Positions 25,350-34,629 are shown, numbered from the stretch's first letter. The stretch: 64,000 nucleotides of DNA from Anderseniella sp963700885 (GCA_963700885.1 CAVOZJ010000038.1:310001-374000); one strand, 5' to 3'. Notes: generated by a model not told the origin, from the letters alone. Numbers and translations are program-made.

Positions 25350-26615
25350 ATGAACGACATGACCCCGGTGGACGTCAAGGTGAACGGGCGCACATACCCT
25401 GAATCCGGTACCTGTGCCATCGCCATCTGCCTTGACGGCTGCGAACCGGCCTATCTTGAAGCAGCAATTGCAGACGGCCTGATGCCGACCCTGGCGCGCA
25501 TCCGCATTGAAGGTACCGACAGGCTGGCGCATAGCGTTATTCCGAGCTTCACAAACCCGAACAACATGTCCATTGCCACCGGTCGACCGCCAGCCGTGCA
25601 CGGTATCTGTGGCAACTTCCTGTACGACCCGGATACGGGCCAGGAAGTGATGATGAACGATCCAAAGTTCCTGCGGGCGCCTACCATATTCAAGGGGTTT
25701 TATGATGCAGGCCGGCGGGTTGCCATCGTGACTGCAAAAGACAAGTTGCGCGCGCTGCTGGGCCACGGTCTGGAATTTGACGAAGGCCGCGCCATTTGCT
25801 TTTCGTCGGAACGTTCAGACACAACCACCAAGGCGGAGCACGGTATCGACAATGCATCTGCATGGCTGGGACGTAAAGTTCCCGAAGTCTACTCGGCTGA
25901 ACTGTCGGAGTTTGTTTTTGCCGCCGGTGTCAAACTGCTGAAGGAGTTTGCACCCGACGTGATGTACCTGACGACAACCGATTATGTGCAGCACAAATAC
26001 GCCCCTGAAGATGCTGAAGCCAAGGCGTTCTACGCGATGTTCGACAGGTATCTGACCGAGTTGGACGCCATGGGCGCCGGCATAGTGGTTACTGCCGACC
26101 ACGGTATGAAACCGAAGCATCTGGCCGACGGTTCGCCAGCTGTCATCTACATTCAGGACCTGATGGATGACTGGCTGGGCAGGGATGCGGCCCGGGTCAT
26201 ACTGCCGATCACCGATCCTTACGTCGTGCATCACGGGGCGCTTGGTTCATTTGCCACTGCGTACCTGCCGGCAGATGTTGATGTGCAACAGTTGTTGAGC
26301 AGACTGCGTGCGATTGACGGCATCATTCTTGCGGTCGACAAGGCAGAAGCCTGCAAGCGGTTTGAATTGCCGGATGATCGTATTGGTGACATCGTGGTCA
26401 TCTCGGGTGAAAACATGACCGTCGGCACCAGTGAACATCGCCATGACCTGGCAGCGCTGAAAGAGCCATTGCGCTCACATGGCGGATTGACCGAGCAGGA
26501 GGTTCCCTTCATCGTCAACCGGGTGATGCCGGACCTGCCGGTTGCCCCGGTTTTACGTAATTTTGATGCCTTTTTCTATGCGGCGCGGGCAGCTGCGCTG
26601 CAAACAAAAACTTGA
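25350..26615 (+). CDS. phnA: Phosphonoacetate hydrolase
   Basis: 421 residues, 21 bp after phnW. Alkaline-phosphatase superfamily hydrolase with two-metal motifs: CLDGCEPAYLEAAI, SFTNPNNMSIATG (nucleophile Thr in the FTNPNN segment), TTTDYVQHKYAPE, TADHGMKPKHL and AALKEPLRSHGGLTEQEVPF. These match PhnA, which hydrolyses phosphonoacetate to acetate and phosphate using zinc. It stands between phnW and phnY, completing the oxidative 2-AEP route. The downstream gene starts 13 bp after the stop. Confidence 0.93.
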   Translation: MNDMTPVDVKVNGRTYPESGTCAIAICLDGCEPAYLEAAIADGLMPTLARIRIEGTDRLAHSVIPSFTNPNNMSIATGRPPAVHGICGNFLYDPDTGQEVMMNDPKFLRAPTIFKGFYDAGRRVAIVTAKDKLRALLGHGLEFDEGRAICFSSERSDTTTKAEHGIDNASAWLGRKVPEVYSAELSEFVFAAGVKLLKEFAPDVMYLTTTDYVQHKYAPEDAEAKAFYAMFDRYLTELDAMGAGIVVTADHGMKPKHLADGSPAVIYIQDLMDDWLGRDAARVILPITDPYVVHHGALGSFATAYLPADVDVQQLLSRLRAIDGIILAVDKAEACKRFELPDDRIGDIVVISGENMTVGTSEHRHDLAALKEPLRSHGGLTEQEVPFIVNRVMPDLPVAPVLRNFDAFFYAARAAALQTKT

Positions 26616-26628
26616 GGGGCCGGCAATA

Positions 26629-28083
26629 ATGAGTGGAACGGAACGCACAATCCGCCGCGAGGCAATGCGCATTGGTGGCGAGAAGGTGAGCACCAGGGAC
26701 GTGGTGGAAGTCAGGTACCCCTTTACCGATGAGGTAATAGGCACGGTGCCCGCCGGTACGGCAGAACACGCCGCGCGCGCTTTCGAGATTGCCGCCGGTT
26801 ACAAGCCGAAACTGACCCGTTACGAGCGTCAGCAGATACTGTTTCGTGCAGCAGAACTGATCCGGGAACGGCGTGAGGAAATCGCCCACTGGCTGACGCT
26901 GGAACTGGGCATATGCAAGCAGCATTCGCTGTACGAGACGGGTCGATCCTATGATGTGTTCACGCTTGCCGGTCAATTGGCCATTCTCGATGACGGGCAG
27001 ATTTTCTCCTGTGATCTGACCCCACAGGGCAAGGACCGCAAGATTTTCACCAAACGCGAACCGGTCAATGCGATTTCGGCCATCACACCGTTCAACCATC
27101 CTCTCAACATGGTGGCACACAAGGTCGCACCGTCCATCGCCACCAACAACTGCATGGTGTGCAAGCCAACGGAATTGACGCCGATGACGGCGATATCTCT
27201 GGCTGACATATTGTATGAAGCAGGCCTGCCGCCGGAAATGTTCCAGGTTGTCACCGGCATGCCCGCAGACATTGGTGATGAAATGATCACCAATGACCAC
27301 ATTGACATCATCACCTTCACCGGAGGGGTGCCGGTCGGCAAGATGATTGCGTCCAAGGCCGGCTATAAACGGACCGCCCTTGAACTTGGCGGGAACGACC
27401 CGCTGATCATTCTGAATGATCTTGATGACGCCGATCTTGAAAAGGCCGCAGCTCTTGCGTGTGCCGGTGCCACCGGCAACTCCGGCCAGCGCTGCACGGC
27501 CATCAAGCGCATTCTGGTGCAGGCATCTGTGGCAGACAGGATCGTGCCGATGATCCTTGCAAAGGCAAAGGCGATCCGCTTTGGCGATCCGCAGGACCCT
27601 GACACCCAGCTGGGCTGCGTCATTCATTCAAAAGCAGCGGAAACCTTTGAGAACCGTGTCTATGATGCCGAAAAGCAGGGCGCGAAAATTCTCTATCATC
27701 CGGAACGCAAAGGCGCGCTGTTGCCGCCGATCGTGGTTGATCACGTGCCGCATGGCTGTGAACTGGTTCTGGAGGAAACCTTTGGTCCGATCGTGCCGAT
27801 TGTGCGGGTGCCCGACAATGATGAAGAAGTTATGCGAATTTCCAACTCGACGCCGTTTGGCCTGTCATCGGGTGTGTGTACGAATAATCTCAATCGCGCC
27901 ACGAGTTTCATAAACGGACTTGAAGTGGGTACCGTCAACATATGGGAACAACCGGGCTACCGCATTGAAATGTCGCCGTTTGGTGGCATCAAGGATTCAG
28001 GCAATGGGGTCAAGGAAGGCGTTCTGGAGGCAATGAAGTTCTTCACCAACGTCAAAACCTACTCGCTGCCGTGGCCGCGCTAG
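26629..28083 (+). CDS. phnY: Phosphonoacetaldehyde dehydrogenase
   Basis: 484 residues from ATG 26629; a longer frame that starts inside phnA is unlikely. NAD-dependent aldehyde dehydrogenase with Asn155 (TPFNHPLNMV), Glu252 (LELGGNDPLI) and catalytic Cys289 (GNSGQRCTAIKRI). The context with phnW and phnA assigns the PhnY activity, oxidation of phosphonoacetaldehyde to phosphonoacetate. This is not the same protein as the oxygenase sometimes called PhnY in PhnY-PhnZ systems. It is translated from the same operon as phnW and phnA. Confidence 0.92.
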   Translation: MSGTERTIRREAMRIGGEKVSTRDVVEVRYPFTDEVIGTVPAGTAEHAARAFEIAAGYKPKLTRYERQQILFRAAELIRERREEIAHWLTLELGICKQHSLYETGRSYDVFTLAGQLAILDDGQIFSCDLTPQGKDRKIFTKREPVNAISAITPFNHPLNMVAHKVAPSIATNNCMVCKPTELTPMTAISLADILYEAGLPPEMFQVVTGMPADIGDEMITNDHIDIITFTGGVPVGKMIASKAGYKRTALELGGNDPLIILNDLDDADLEKAAALACAGATGNSGQRCTAIKRILVQASVADRIVPMILAKAKAIRFGDPQDPDTQLGCVIHSKAAETFENRVYDAEKQGAKILYHPERKGALLPPIVVDHVPHGCELVLEETFGPIVPIVRVPDNDEEVMRISNSTPFGLSSGVCTNNLNRATSFINGLEVGTVNIWEQPGYRIEMSPFGGIKDSGNGVKEGVLEAMKFFTNVKTYSLPWPR

Positions 28084-28092
28084 GCTGATCAG

Positions 28093-29463
28093 TTGGGCCA
28101 GAACATCAAAGCCAGGATCCAGCACACGGAAGGCGAGTCCAACAGGACTGCTGCGCGCCTGAAATGGTCTGCGTCAAGTACCGGTGAGCGCTCGCGGCCG
28201 TTGCTTGAACGCGACGCCGAAGCCTTCATGCACCAGAGCCTGTCAAGCCCGTGCGTGAACACCATTGCCAAAGCTGAGGGCATCTGGATCGAGGATATGG
28301 ATGGCCGCCGCTATATGGATTTCCACGGCAACAGTGTGCATCACATTGGTTATGGCCATCCGCGCCTGGTAGCTGCGATCAAGGATCAGCTGGACGCCTT
28401 GAGCTTTTCACCACGCCGTTTCACCAATGAAGTTTCCGTTGAACTGGCGGAGCGTCTAGGAATGCTGGCGCCTGCGGACCTGAACCGCGTCCTGTTTACC
28501 ACGGGTGGATCGGATGCCGTGGAAGTGGCGCTGAAAATAGCGCGCGCTGCCACCGGGAGATTCAAAACCCTGTCGTTCTGGGATGCTTTTCACGGGGCAG
28601 GCTTTGGTGCATCTTCGGTAGGTGGGGAGGCGACATTCCGGTCGCATATTGCCGGCCCGCTGATACCGGGCGCGGAGCATGTTGCACCATTTGCCTGTTA
28701 TCGCTGTCCATACGGTCACCCCGGTCCGGAGAATTGCGGACTGGCCTGTGCCTCGATGGTTGACTATGTGCTGGAGCGCGAAGGTGATGTTGCCGCCGTG
28801 ATAGCAGAGCCCATGCGGGCGGTGCCGCAGATACCACCGCCTGGCTACTGGAAAAAAGTACGCGAAGCGTGCAACCGGCACGGAACACTGCTGATTTTTG
28901 ATGAAATTCCCACCGGCCTCGGCAAAACCGGAAAATTCTTCTCTTTCGAACACGACGGAGTGGTGCCGGACATCTGTGTTGTCGGAAAATCGCTGGGCGG
29001 AGGCATCTTGCCGATTGCCGCTGCCATTGCGCGCGAAGACCTGAACGTCTGCGGCGAGTTTGCCATTGGTCATTACACTCATGAGAAAAACCCGGTCACG
29101 GCTCGTGCTGCACTGACTACTCTCGACATCATCGAAGATGAAGGACTGGTGCAGCGCTCGGCGCAACTCGGTGACTATGCCCTGACCCGCCTGCAGGCAT
29201 TTTCGAAGGCATGCCCGATCACCGGTGACGTACGTGGCAGGGGTTTGATGTTTGGCGTGGAAATCGTGTCGGACAAGCAAGCACGATCCGCTGCACCTGA
29301 CCTGGCGGAGAAAATTTACTACAAGTGCCTGGAAAGGGGCCTGAGTTTCAAGATTTCGCAGGGCAGCGTGTTGACATTGTCGCCACCCCTGACGATCGGG
29401 CGTGACGACCTTGAGGCCGCATTGACAATAGTCGAGACGGCGATTGGCGAAACTGTACCTTGA
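28093..29463 (+). CDS. pbfA: PbfA-type (R)-1-hydroxy-2-aminoethylphosphonate ammonia-lyase
   Basis: 456 residues. Class III aminotransferase-like PLP protein with FTTGGSDAVEVALKIAR, Asp270 (LLIFDEIPTGLGKTG) and PLP Lys299 (DICVVGKSLGGGILP). The N-terminal LERDAEAFMHQSLSSPCVNTI and MDFHGNSVHHIGYGHPRL resemble PbfA, which eliminates ammonia from (R)-1-hydroxy-2-aminoethylphosphonate to give phosphonoacetaldehyde. That product feeds PhnY and PhnA here. The start is uncertain: TTG 28093 gives a full-length N-terminus but has a weak ribosome site. A plain transaminase for another omega-amino compound is the alternative. Confidence 0.75.
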   Translation: MGQNIKARIQHTEGESNRTAARLKWSASSTGERSRPLLERDAEAFMHQSLSSPCVNTIAKAEGIWIEDMDGRRYMDFHGNSVHHIGYGHPRLVAAIKDQLDALSFSPRRFTNEVSVELAERLGMLAPADLNRVLFTTGGSDAVEVALKIARAATGRFKTLSFWDAFHGAGFGASSVGGEATFRSHIAGPLIPGAEHVAPFACYRCPYGHPGPENCGLACASMVDYVLEREGDVAAVIAEPMRAVPQIPPPGYWKKVREACNRHGTLLIFDEIPTGLGKTGKFFSFEHDGVVPDICVVGKSLGGGILPIAAAIAREDLNVCGEFAIGHYTHEKNPVTARAALTTLDIIEDEGLVQRSAQLGDYALTRLQAFSKACPITGDVRGRGLMFGVEIVSDKQARSAAPDLAEKIYYKCLERGLSFKISQGSVLTLSPPLTIGRDDLEAALTIVETAIGETVP

Positions 29464-29495
29464 CGCCAGCCAACTCCGCCTCCGGACAAAGCTGA

Positions 29496-30341
29496 ATGGG
29501 CGCGCCGACACAATTTGCCATAGGCCTGATCCTGTGTGCCGCCGTGCTGCATGCGGTATGGAATGCGCTGGTCAAGGGATCTGCAGACAGGCTTTTGACA
29601 CTAGGCCTGATCAATCTGGGACACAGTCTCGTTGGCGTGGTGATGATTGTGCTGTATCTGCCACCGGCGCGTGAAGCCTGGCCGTTTATCGCAGCGTCGA
29701 CCTTCATCCACTATTTCTATTACGGTTTCCTGCTTGTGGCCTACCGGTTCGGTGATCTGAGCCAGGTTTATCCAATTGCGCGCGGTGTGGCGCCGGTGCT
29801 TGTGGCTCTGGGCGCCCAGTTTTTTGCTGGCGAGGTTCTGCCGCCGGTTGCCTGGGCAGGTATTCTGATTATTTCGGTTGCAATTGCGGCACAGACTTTC
29901 GGACGGCGCGGCGCAAGAATCAATGCCGGCGCTCTTGCTGCTGCCGTGCTGACCGGTGTTACAATTGCAGCCTATTCAATTGCTGACGGCATGGGAGTGC
30001 GGGCATCCGGCAATCCACTGGGCTACATTGGCTGGCTGTTTGCCCTGGAGGCAGTTTCCACCGTCGTGCTCCTGGGCGCCCGATGGGGCAAGCTGCGCGA
30101 TTATCCGGTGAAGTATTATCTGATCGGGGTCGGTGGTGGCCTGATTTCGGCTCTTGCCTATGGCCTGGCCATCTATGCCAAGGGCTTGACATCACTTGGA
30201 ACGGTGTCGGCAATCCGCGAATCCAGCGTAATCATTGCTGCATTGATTGGCGTCGTATGGTTTGGAGAACGGCCCTGGAAACTGCGAATGATCTCGGTTT
30301 TGTTCGTGGTTGCGGGAATTGTCCTGCTGGCGGCAGCCTGA
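29496..30341 (+). CDS. EamA/DMT-family transporter
   Basis: 281 residues with about ten membrane helices in two EamA repeats, starting ATG 29496. The typical beginning is LILCAAVLHAVWNALVKGS, with YRFGDLSQVYPIARGVAPVLVAL at the end of repeat 1 and SLGTVSAIRESSVIIAALIGVVWFGER in repeat 2. It follows pbfA by 32 bp and is likely the last gene of the phosphonate operon. Export of an amino acid or of a pathway by-product is possible, for example alanine or another amine; the substrate cannot be read from sequence. Confidence 0.82.
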   Translation: MGAPTQFAIGLILCAAVLHAVWNALVKGSADRLLTLGLINLGHSLVGVVMIVLYLPPAREAWPFIAASTFIHYFYYGFLLVAYRFGDLSQVYPIARGVAPVLVALGAQFFAGEVLPPVAWAGILIISVAIAAQTFGRRGARINAGALAAAVLTGVTIAAYSIADGMGVRASGNPLGYIGWLFALEAVSTVVLLGARWGKLRDYPVKYYLIGVGGGLISALAYGLAIYAKGLTSLGTVSAIRESSVIIAALIGVVWFGERPWKLRMISVLFVVAGIVLLAAA

Positions 30342-30393
30342 TTGCGGGCGACAATTACCTGTGTGGCAAAGCGGTACGGGTTCTGACCGTGAC

Positions 30394-30549
30394 CTAAAGC
30401 AAGCCAACCGGGTTGACGCCGATATCTCTCAGGGTGCGGGCGTCAATGTAGTTGGTCGCCAGAATGTTGCTGTTCCTGCTGGAGCGCAACAGGCGTTGCG
30501 TCGATCTTAAGATAGCTCTGGTAAAGCTGGTGTGATGCTGGCTGGTCAT
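30394..30549 (-). CDS. DUF1127-like small protein, paralogue
   Basis: 51 residues, start ATG 30547-30549 behind AAGGA. It shares IDARTLRDIGVNPVGL with the protein at 14528-14683 and has the same length and a similar N-terminus (MTSQHHTSFTRAILRS against MTTQHPSSLTRTIFGS). It is convergent with the EamA gene. A perfect CRP-consensus palindrome lies 74 bp upstream. The two copies flank the phosphonate locus, which suggests duplication of an entire small regulatory unit, promoter included. Confidence 0.75.
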   Translation of the reverse strand: MTSQHHTSFTRAILRSTQRLLRSSRNSNILATNYIDARTLRDIGVNPVGLL

Positions 30550-30622
30550 CCTGGTGATCCTTCGCTCCGGGGAGTTCTTGTTGTTATGTTGAGTCAGTTT
30601 TGCACGAGCGGAGGGAGATGAA

Positions 30623-30638
30623 TGTGAGATTCATCACA
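30623..30638. promoter_or_regulatory. Perfect CRP-type site upstream of DUF1127 paralogue
   Basis: TGTGA-gattca-TCACA, an exact TGTGA-N6-TCACA palindrome, 74 bp upstream of the minus-strand start at 30549. Confidence 0.55.
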
Positions 30639-30818
30639 CTGCATGCATGGCTGGATTTTCAACAATCCAGGCTTGTGAATCCCTCATTTTACCATGTTGT
30701 ACCACATTGACGGGGATCGGAGCAGATTTGCGTTAGTAACCTTTGGTAATCGTTTGACAGTAATCGGGGTTTTGAAATTGACTTGACCAACGGTAAAAAC
30801 ATCCTGATCCGGGGCTGG

Positions 30819-31337
30819 ATGAATTGGATGGCGGAGGGCGGACAGGCGGTGTCAGAGTTACTTCAGTCAGTTGGTGAACAGGAGTGGCAGCAGCAAGCAG
30901 GCGAAGTATCCGGTTCGTTGGCGATTACGCTTGCGAATGAGTTTCCGGAATCATTCCGCTGGGCACAGGAGGTTACCGCGAGTGCACGCAAATGCATTCG
31001 GATGGAATACAAGGCGCCACATCAACTGGAGGCACCGATACAGGCACTGTATTCTAACCTGCAGAAACTGAGAATGAGCCTCCTGCACGAGAATTTCTAT
31101 TTTCGCGTTATCGAGATGAAACTGGACAGCACGCCGGAAGTCCTGGACCTGGCAAAAACCTCGGCGGACTGGCGGATTGTATTGTTGTTTTCGTTACTTG
31201 ATACCGAGTTGCCCCAGTTTGAGCAGGAATTTGACTACGCCATGAACCTGCTGGCCGCCAATTCAAAGGCTATAGTTGATGGAACCGGCAAGCTGAGATA
31301 TTCGTTTGAGGCAGTGATCGCTGCCATGGCGGCGTAA
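30819..31337 (+). CDS. Hypothetical helical protein
   Basis: 172 residues from ATG 30819; a TTG at 30783 would add 12 residues and neither has a strong ribosome site. Mostly helical and hydrophilic, no signal peptide, with LQSVGEQEWQQQAGEVSGSL, LYSNLQKLRMSLLHENFYF and a C-terminal helix ending EAVIAAMAA. It stands between the phosphonate locus and the Dabb gene, 67 bp before the latter. No family recognised; a helical bundle is likely. Confidence 0.6.
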   Translation: MNWMAEGGQAVSELLQSVGEQEWQQQAGEVSGSLAITLANEFPESFRWAQEVTASARKCIRMEYKAPHQLEAPIQALYSNLQKLRMSLLHENFYFRVIEMKLDSTPEVLDLAKTSADWRIVLLFSLLDTELPQFEQEFDYAMNLLAANSKAIVDGTGKLRYSFEAVIAAMAA

Positions 31338-31404
31338 GCCTGACAATTGGCCGGAGCGGTATTGGCGCGGGCGCTTCGGAACAGCAAGTCAGGTTGGGCA
31401 AGTC

Positions 31405-31710
31405 ATGCACATTCATACAGTATTTTTCTGGTTGTGGAAGACAACGAGCCCCGAGCAGCTCCGGCAGTTCGAACAGGGTCTGAAAATGCTGACCCGTGAT
31501 TCCAGCGTGCTTGAACGCCAGATTGGAAAACCGGCTGCAACCAGCCGTCCGGTGGTCGACAGCAGTTATGATTTTGCCGTAGTATTGAAGTTTGCAAACT
31601 TGGCCAGCCATGATTCCTATCAGGCAGGGAAGGCGCATCAGGTGTTCCTGGAAACCTGCTCCAGCCTGTGGAGCAAGGTTCAGGTGTATGACATCAGAAA
31701 TGATGAGTAA
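31405..31710 (+). CDS. Dabb-domain (stress-responsive A/B barrel) protein
   Basis: 101 residues, a single dimeric alpha-beta barrel domain. It begins IHTVFFWLWKTTSPEQLRQF and has VVDSSYDFAVVLKFANLASHDSYQAGKAHQVFLETC, the usual Dabb core with the y-x-s/h-p-x-H segment. Such proteins are small enzymes or binding proteins and often sit in catabolic clusters. It lies just before the branched-chain-type binding protein and may belong to the 31-56 kb catabolic region. Function unknown. Confidence 0.8.
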   Translation: MHIHTVFFWLWKTTSPEQLRQFEQGLKMLTRDSSVLERQIGKPAATSRPVVDSSYDFAVVLKFANLASHDSYQAGKAHQVFLETCSSLWSKVQVYDIRNDE

Positions 31711-31965
31711 TACCACAGGAGCCAACCTGATCGGCTCATCTCTGGCTGTCTGATTATCAAGGGTTGTCGATCTCCGCTGTTCGGCGGTATATTGCCGTGG
31801 GTTTCTGCCGGGCACCCCGGACCAATAAAGAGACTTAGGGTTATATGTCCGCACTCACCGGGCTTGTTCCGGATGCCGTGCTGTTTACCCTTGAGCTAGC
31901 CGCGCGGGAAACGACGCGGTTTTTCCAGTGCATAACGCACATGCCTTAATGGGAGGAAGACTACT

Positions 31966-33216
31966 ATGCGCAAATGGCTAATTTCTACAGTTGCGGCCGC
32001 TGCAGTGTTTGCTGCCGGATCAGCCCAGGCAGCCGACAAGCTGAAGATCGGCTTCATGGCGACGCTTGAAGGGACTTACACAGTGCTTGGCGAAGATGGC
32101 CAGCGTGGTTTCCAGACTGCGATGAAGGAGATCAACAACATGGCCGGTGGCCGTGAAATCGAAGTGATTGTCGGATCTACTGATGCAAGCCCGGACAGCG
32201 CGTTGCGCGCAGCCCGCAAGCTTGTGGAACAGGACAAGGTCGACATCATTATCGGTCCACTGTCCGGTTCTGAAGGCATTGCCATTCGCGATTACTCCAA
32301 GACCCAACCGCAGGTCACGTTCATCAACGGAATCTCGGGTGCTCAGGAAACCACTTACGTGACACCTTCGGAGAATTTTTTCCGATTTAATCTTGATGGT
32401 GCACAAATGTCGGCTGGTCTTGGAAAGTACGTTTACGACAAGAAGGGTTACAAAAGAATAGCAACGATCGGGGAAGACTATTCGTTCGTCTATACGCAGG
32501 TGTTTGGCTTTGCTCTGGAGTATTGCGCTGCAGGTGGTGAAATCACCGAACGTTTGTGGGTTCCACTGGGAACCAAGGACTTTGCCTCAATCATTGCATC
32601 CCTGCCGGACGACGTGGATGCGATTTATCTGGGCCTGGGCGGTGGTGATGCCGTCAACTTCCTGAACCAGTACCAGCAGGCTGGAGGAGATGCGAAACTC
32701 ATAGGCGGATCGATCATGATCGACGGCACAGTGCTGTCGTCCAAGGGCAATGCCAAGGACGCACTGATCGGAACCCCCGGTTCCGGCCCGCAGGCCGATA
32801 CCTGGGACAATGAAAAATGGCAGGCTTACGTGAAGTCCTACCAGGATGCATTTCCGCCCGAAAAACGCTTTCCGAGCCCGTCATTGCTGGCAACCGGTTA
32901 CTACAATGCCACGCATGCCATGAAACAGTGCATGGACAAGGTGAATGGTGATTTATCCGATGGCCACAAGGCCTTCCGGTCGTGCCTGTCATCACTGGAG
33001 CTTGATGCGCCAAACGGCAAGATAACGCTGGACGAAAATCGTCAGGCGATAGGCACCAATTTTGTCACTGAAGTAGTCGAGGAAGACGGAAACCTGGTCA
33101 ACAAACTGGTTGAAATCGTTCCGGGGGTGAACCAGACCATGGGTATTGATCCGGCCGCCTTTGCAAAGATCGGCTTGCCTTCACGTGAAATTCCTGAGTG
33201 CAAGAAAGAGTATTAA
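31966..33216 (+). CDS. Branched-chain-amino-acid-type ABC substrate-binding protein
   Basis: 416 residues with GGGAGGAAG before ATG 31966 and a signal peptide ending AQAAD. Type I periplasmic-binding fold (LivK/Peripla_BP_6): KLKIGFMATLEGTYTVLGEDGQRGFQTAMKEIN, IIGPLSGSEGIAIRDYS and IYLGLGGGDAVNFLNQYQQAG. The LivH, LivM, LivG and LivF-type genes at 36-41 kb lack their own binding protein, so this is their likely partner although a convergent amidohydrolase and an AraC gene intervene. Such systems in catabolic clusters often import aromatic or amide compounds rather than amino acids. Confidence 0.88.
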   Translation: MRKWLISTVAAAAVFAAGSAQAADKLKIGFMATLEGTYTVLGEDGQRGFQTAMKEINNMAGGREIEVIVGSTDASPDSALRAARKLVEQDKVDIIIGPLSGSEGIAIRDYSKTQPQVTFINGISGAQETTYVTPSENFFRFNLDGAQMSAGLGKYVYDKKGYKRIATIGEDYSFVYTQVFGFALEYCAAGGEITERLWVPLGTKDFASIIASLPDDVDAIYLGLGGGDAVNFLNQYQQAGGDAKLIGGSIMIDGTVLSSKGNAKDALIGTPGSGPQADTWDNEKWQAYVKSYQDAFPPEKRFPSPSLLATGYYNATHAMKQCMDKVNGDLSDGHKAFRSCLSSLELDAPNGKITLDENRQAIGTNFVTEVVEEDGNLVNKLVEIVPGVNQTMGIDPAAFAKIGLPSREIPECKKEY

Positions 33217-33240
33217 AACAAACCGAGCATCAATGACAGG

Positions 33241-33263
33241 GCCCGGGCAGCAACTGCCCGGGC
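33241..33263. terminator. Terminator between binding protein and amidohydrolase genes
   Basis: gcccgggcag-caa-ctgcccgggc, 10-bp perfect arms, then tcttccttt on the + strand. It lies between convergent genes. Confidence 0.8.
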
Positions 33264-33276
33264 TCTTCCTTTGGCA

Positions 33277-34629
33277 TCAGTCCAGCTTGTCACGCAACTG
33301 GTGATAAATCCGGTCAGAGGACTGCTGCAGCTGTTGAAGCCTTCTTGCCAGTTGCGGATAGACCAGCTTGCCACCTCGTTTCATTATCTCACCGCCCACC
33401 ATGACCAGATCGATGTTGGCCACGTTTGCGTGCAGCACAATGGCTGAAACCGGATCCCTGACCGCAGCGAGATTGATGTCCGAACCACGCAGCAAAACCA
33501 GGTCGGCTTGCTTGCCTGGTGTGAGCGATCCGGTGCGTTGATCAAGTCCAAAGCATTCCGCCCCTCCCAGGGTTGCCATTCGCAGCACATCATCAACCTT
33601 AAAATTGAGCTGTTCGGGCATGGCCTCATTGTCATGGAATGTCTTGTTTGTGAGGGCTCGCTGCGTCTGCAGCAGGAACCGCATCTGGGTGAACATATCG
33701 CTGCCAACGCTGGTGACTACATCGGTGCCGATAGTGACCCTGGCGCCCGCGGCCAGTGCCGCGCCAGTCGGTGGCAGACCCAGGCCCATCTGCATTTCCA
33801 CCTCAGGCGTTATTGCGATGCTGACACCGCAATCGGCAGCGGCACGAAATTCCTCCGGTTCCAGAAAATTTGCATGTACCAGATTGATATCACGGCCCAG
33901 CAGTTGCTGGCCGGCAAGGTTAACGAGGCTCTGCGACCTGGGGCCGTGCTTGGCGCAGGCGATGTGAAATGATGCGCCAACACCCAGTTTCCGCGCAAAC
34001 CGGATATCAGCCTCGGCAGTTCCAGGTGCGAAGTCGGTGCCGCGGATTGCCAGGGCCATTGTCAGACGGGCGTCATCGTCAGCCAGCCGTTCGGTGCGCA
34101 TGCGCTGCGCGTCCACGGGATGGCTTTCCCGGGTACCGAACAACCACATCGGAGTGCCATAACCAAATATGGCCCGTATGCCAGCTTCCTCAAGACCGTC
34201 AACGGCAGCGTCTGCATGTGCAGGTGAGTTGACGATATGGCACCAGTCAAAAAGCGTAGTAACGCCTGCGTCGAGCTGGTCGAGAGCCCCGATCAAATTC
34301 CCGATATAGACATCTTCGGGCTGATAGAGCCTTACGACGTCGCCAATCAGGTGGCCGAAATACTGATCCAGTGACCAGTTTGCTGAAATTGCTCGGATTG
34401 CCGGTTGCCAAAGATGCAGGTGGCCGTTCACGAATCCGGGCATTGCAATCATGCCGTGCCCGTCGATGCGGGTAACAGCCCATTCCTTCAGTTCCTTTCC
34501 CACGGCCAGAATTTTCCCGTTGTCGATCAGAACGTCGCCCCCATCGATGGTGCCAATGTTCGGGTCCATGGTAACAACGCTCGCCCCGGTGATCAGAACG
34601 CGCGACAGTGGACTGCTGCATCTGCGCAT
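33277..34629 (-). CDS. Amidohydrolase of the cytosine deaminase/AtzA-like group
   Basis: 450 residues; start 34627-34629 (MRRCSS) has AAGGAG seven bases upstream. Metal-dependent amidohydrolase: GFVNGHLHLWQ (His-x-His), a central His in ASFHIACAKHG, a further His in LVHANFLEPEEFR, and the Asp of TIGTDVVTSVGSDMFTQ. The C-terminal beta domain closes with GSLTPGKQADLVLL. Members deaminate or dechlorinate N-heterocycles or hydrolyse cyclic ureides. It faces the AraC gene and converges with the binding-protein gene. With the molybdenum hydroxylase downstream it points to an N-heterocyclic substrate; the exact one is unknown. Confidence 0.85.
   Translation of the reverse strand: MRRCSSPLSRVLITGASVVTMDPNIGTIDGGDVLIDNGKILAVGKELKEWAVTRIDGHGMIAMPGFVNGHLHLWQPAIRAISANWSLDQYFGHLIGDVVRLYQPEDVYIGNLIGALDQLDAGVTTLFDWCHIVNSPAHADAAVDGLEEAGIRAIFGYGTPMWLFGTRESHPVDAQRMRTERLADDDARLTMALAIRGTDFAPGTAEADIRFARKLGVGASFHIACAKHGPRSQSLVNLAGQQLLGRDINLVHANFLEPEEFRAAADCGVSIAITPEVEMQMGLGLPPTGAALAAGARVTIGTDVVTSVGSDMFTQMRFLLQTQRALTNKTFHDNEAMPEQLNFKVDDVLRMATLGGAECFGLDQRTGSLTPGKQADLVLLRGSDINLAAVRDPVSAIVLHANVANIDLVMVGGEIMKRGGKLVYPQLARRLQQLQQSSDRIYHQLRDKLD

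Noticed and set aside
26515..27627. 370-codon frame antisense to phnY
   Set aside because: Shadow frame; the aldehyde dehydrogenase on the + strand has all catalytic residues.
24126..28083. Phosphonatase (PhnX) route for 2-AEP
   Set aside because: No HAD-family PhnX gene is present; PhnA and PhnY show the hydrolysis-of-phosphonoacetate route instead.
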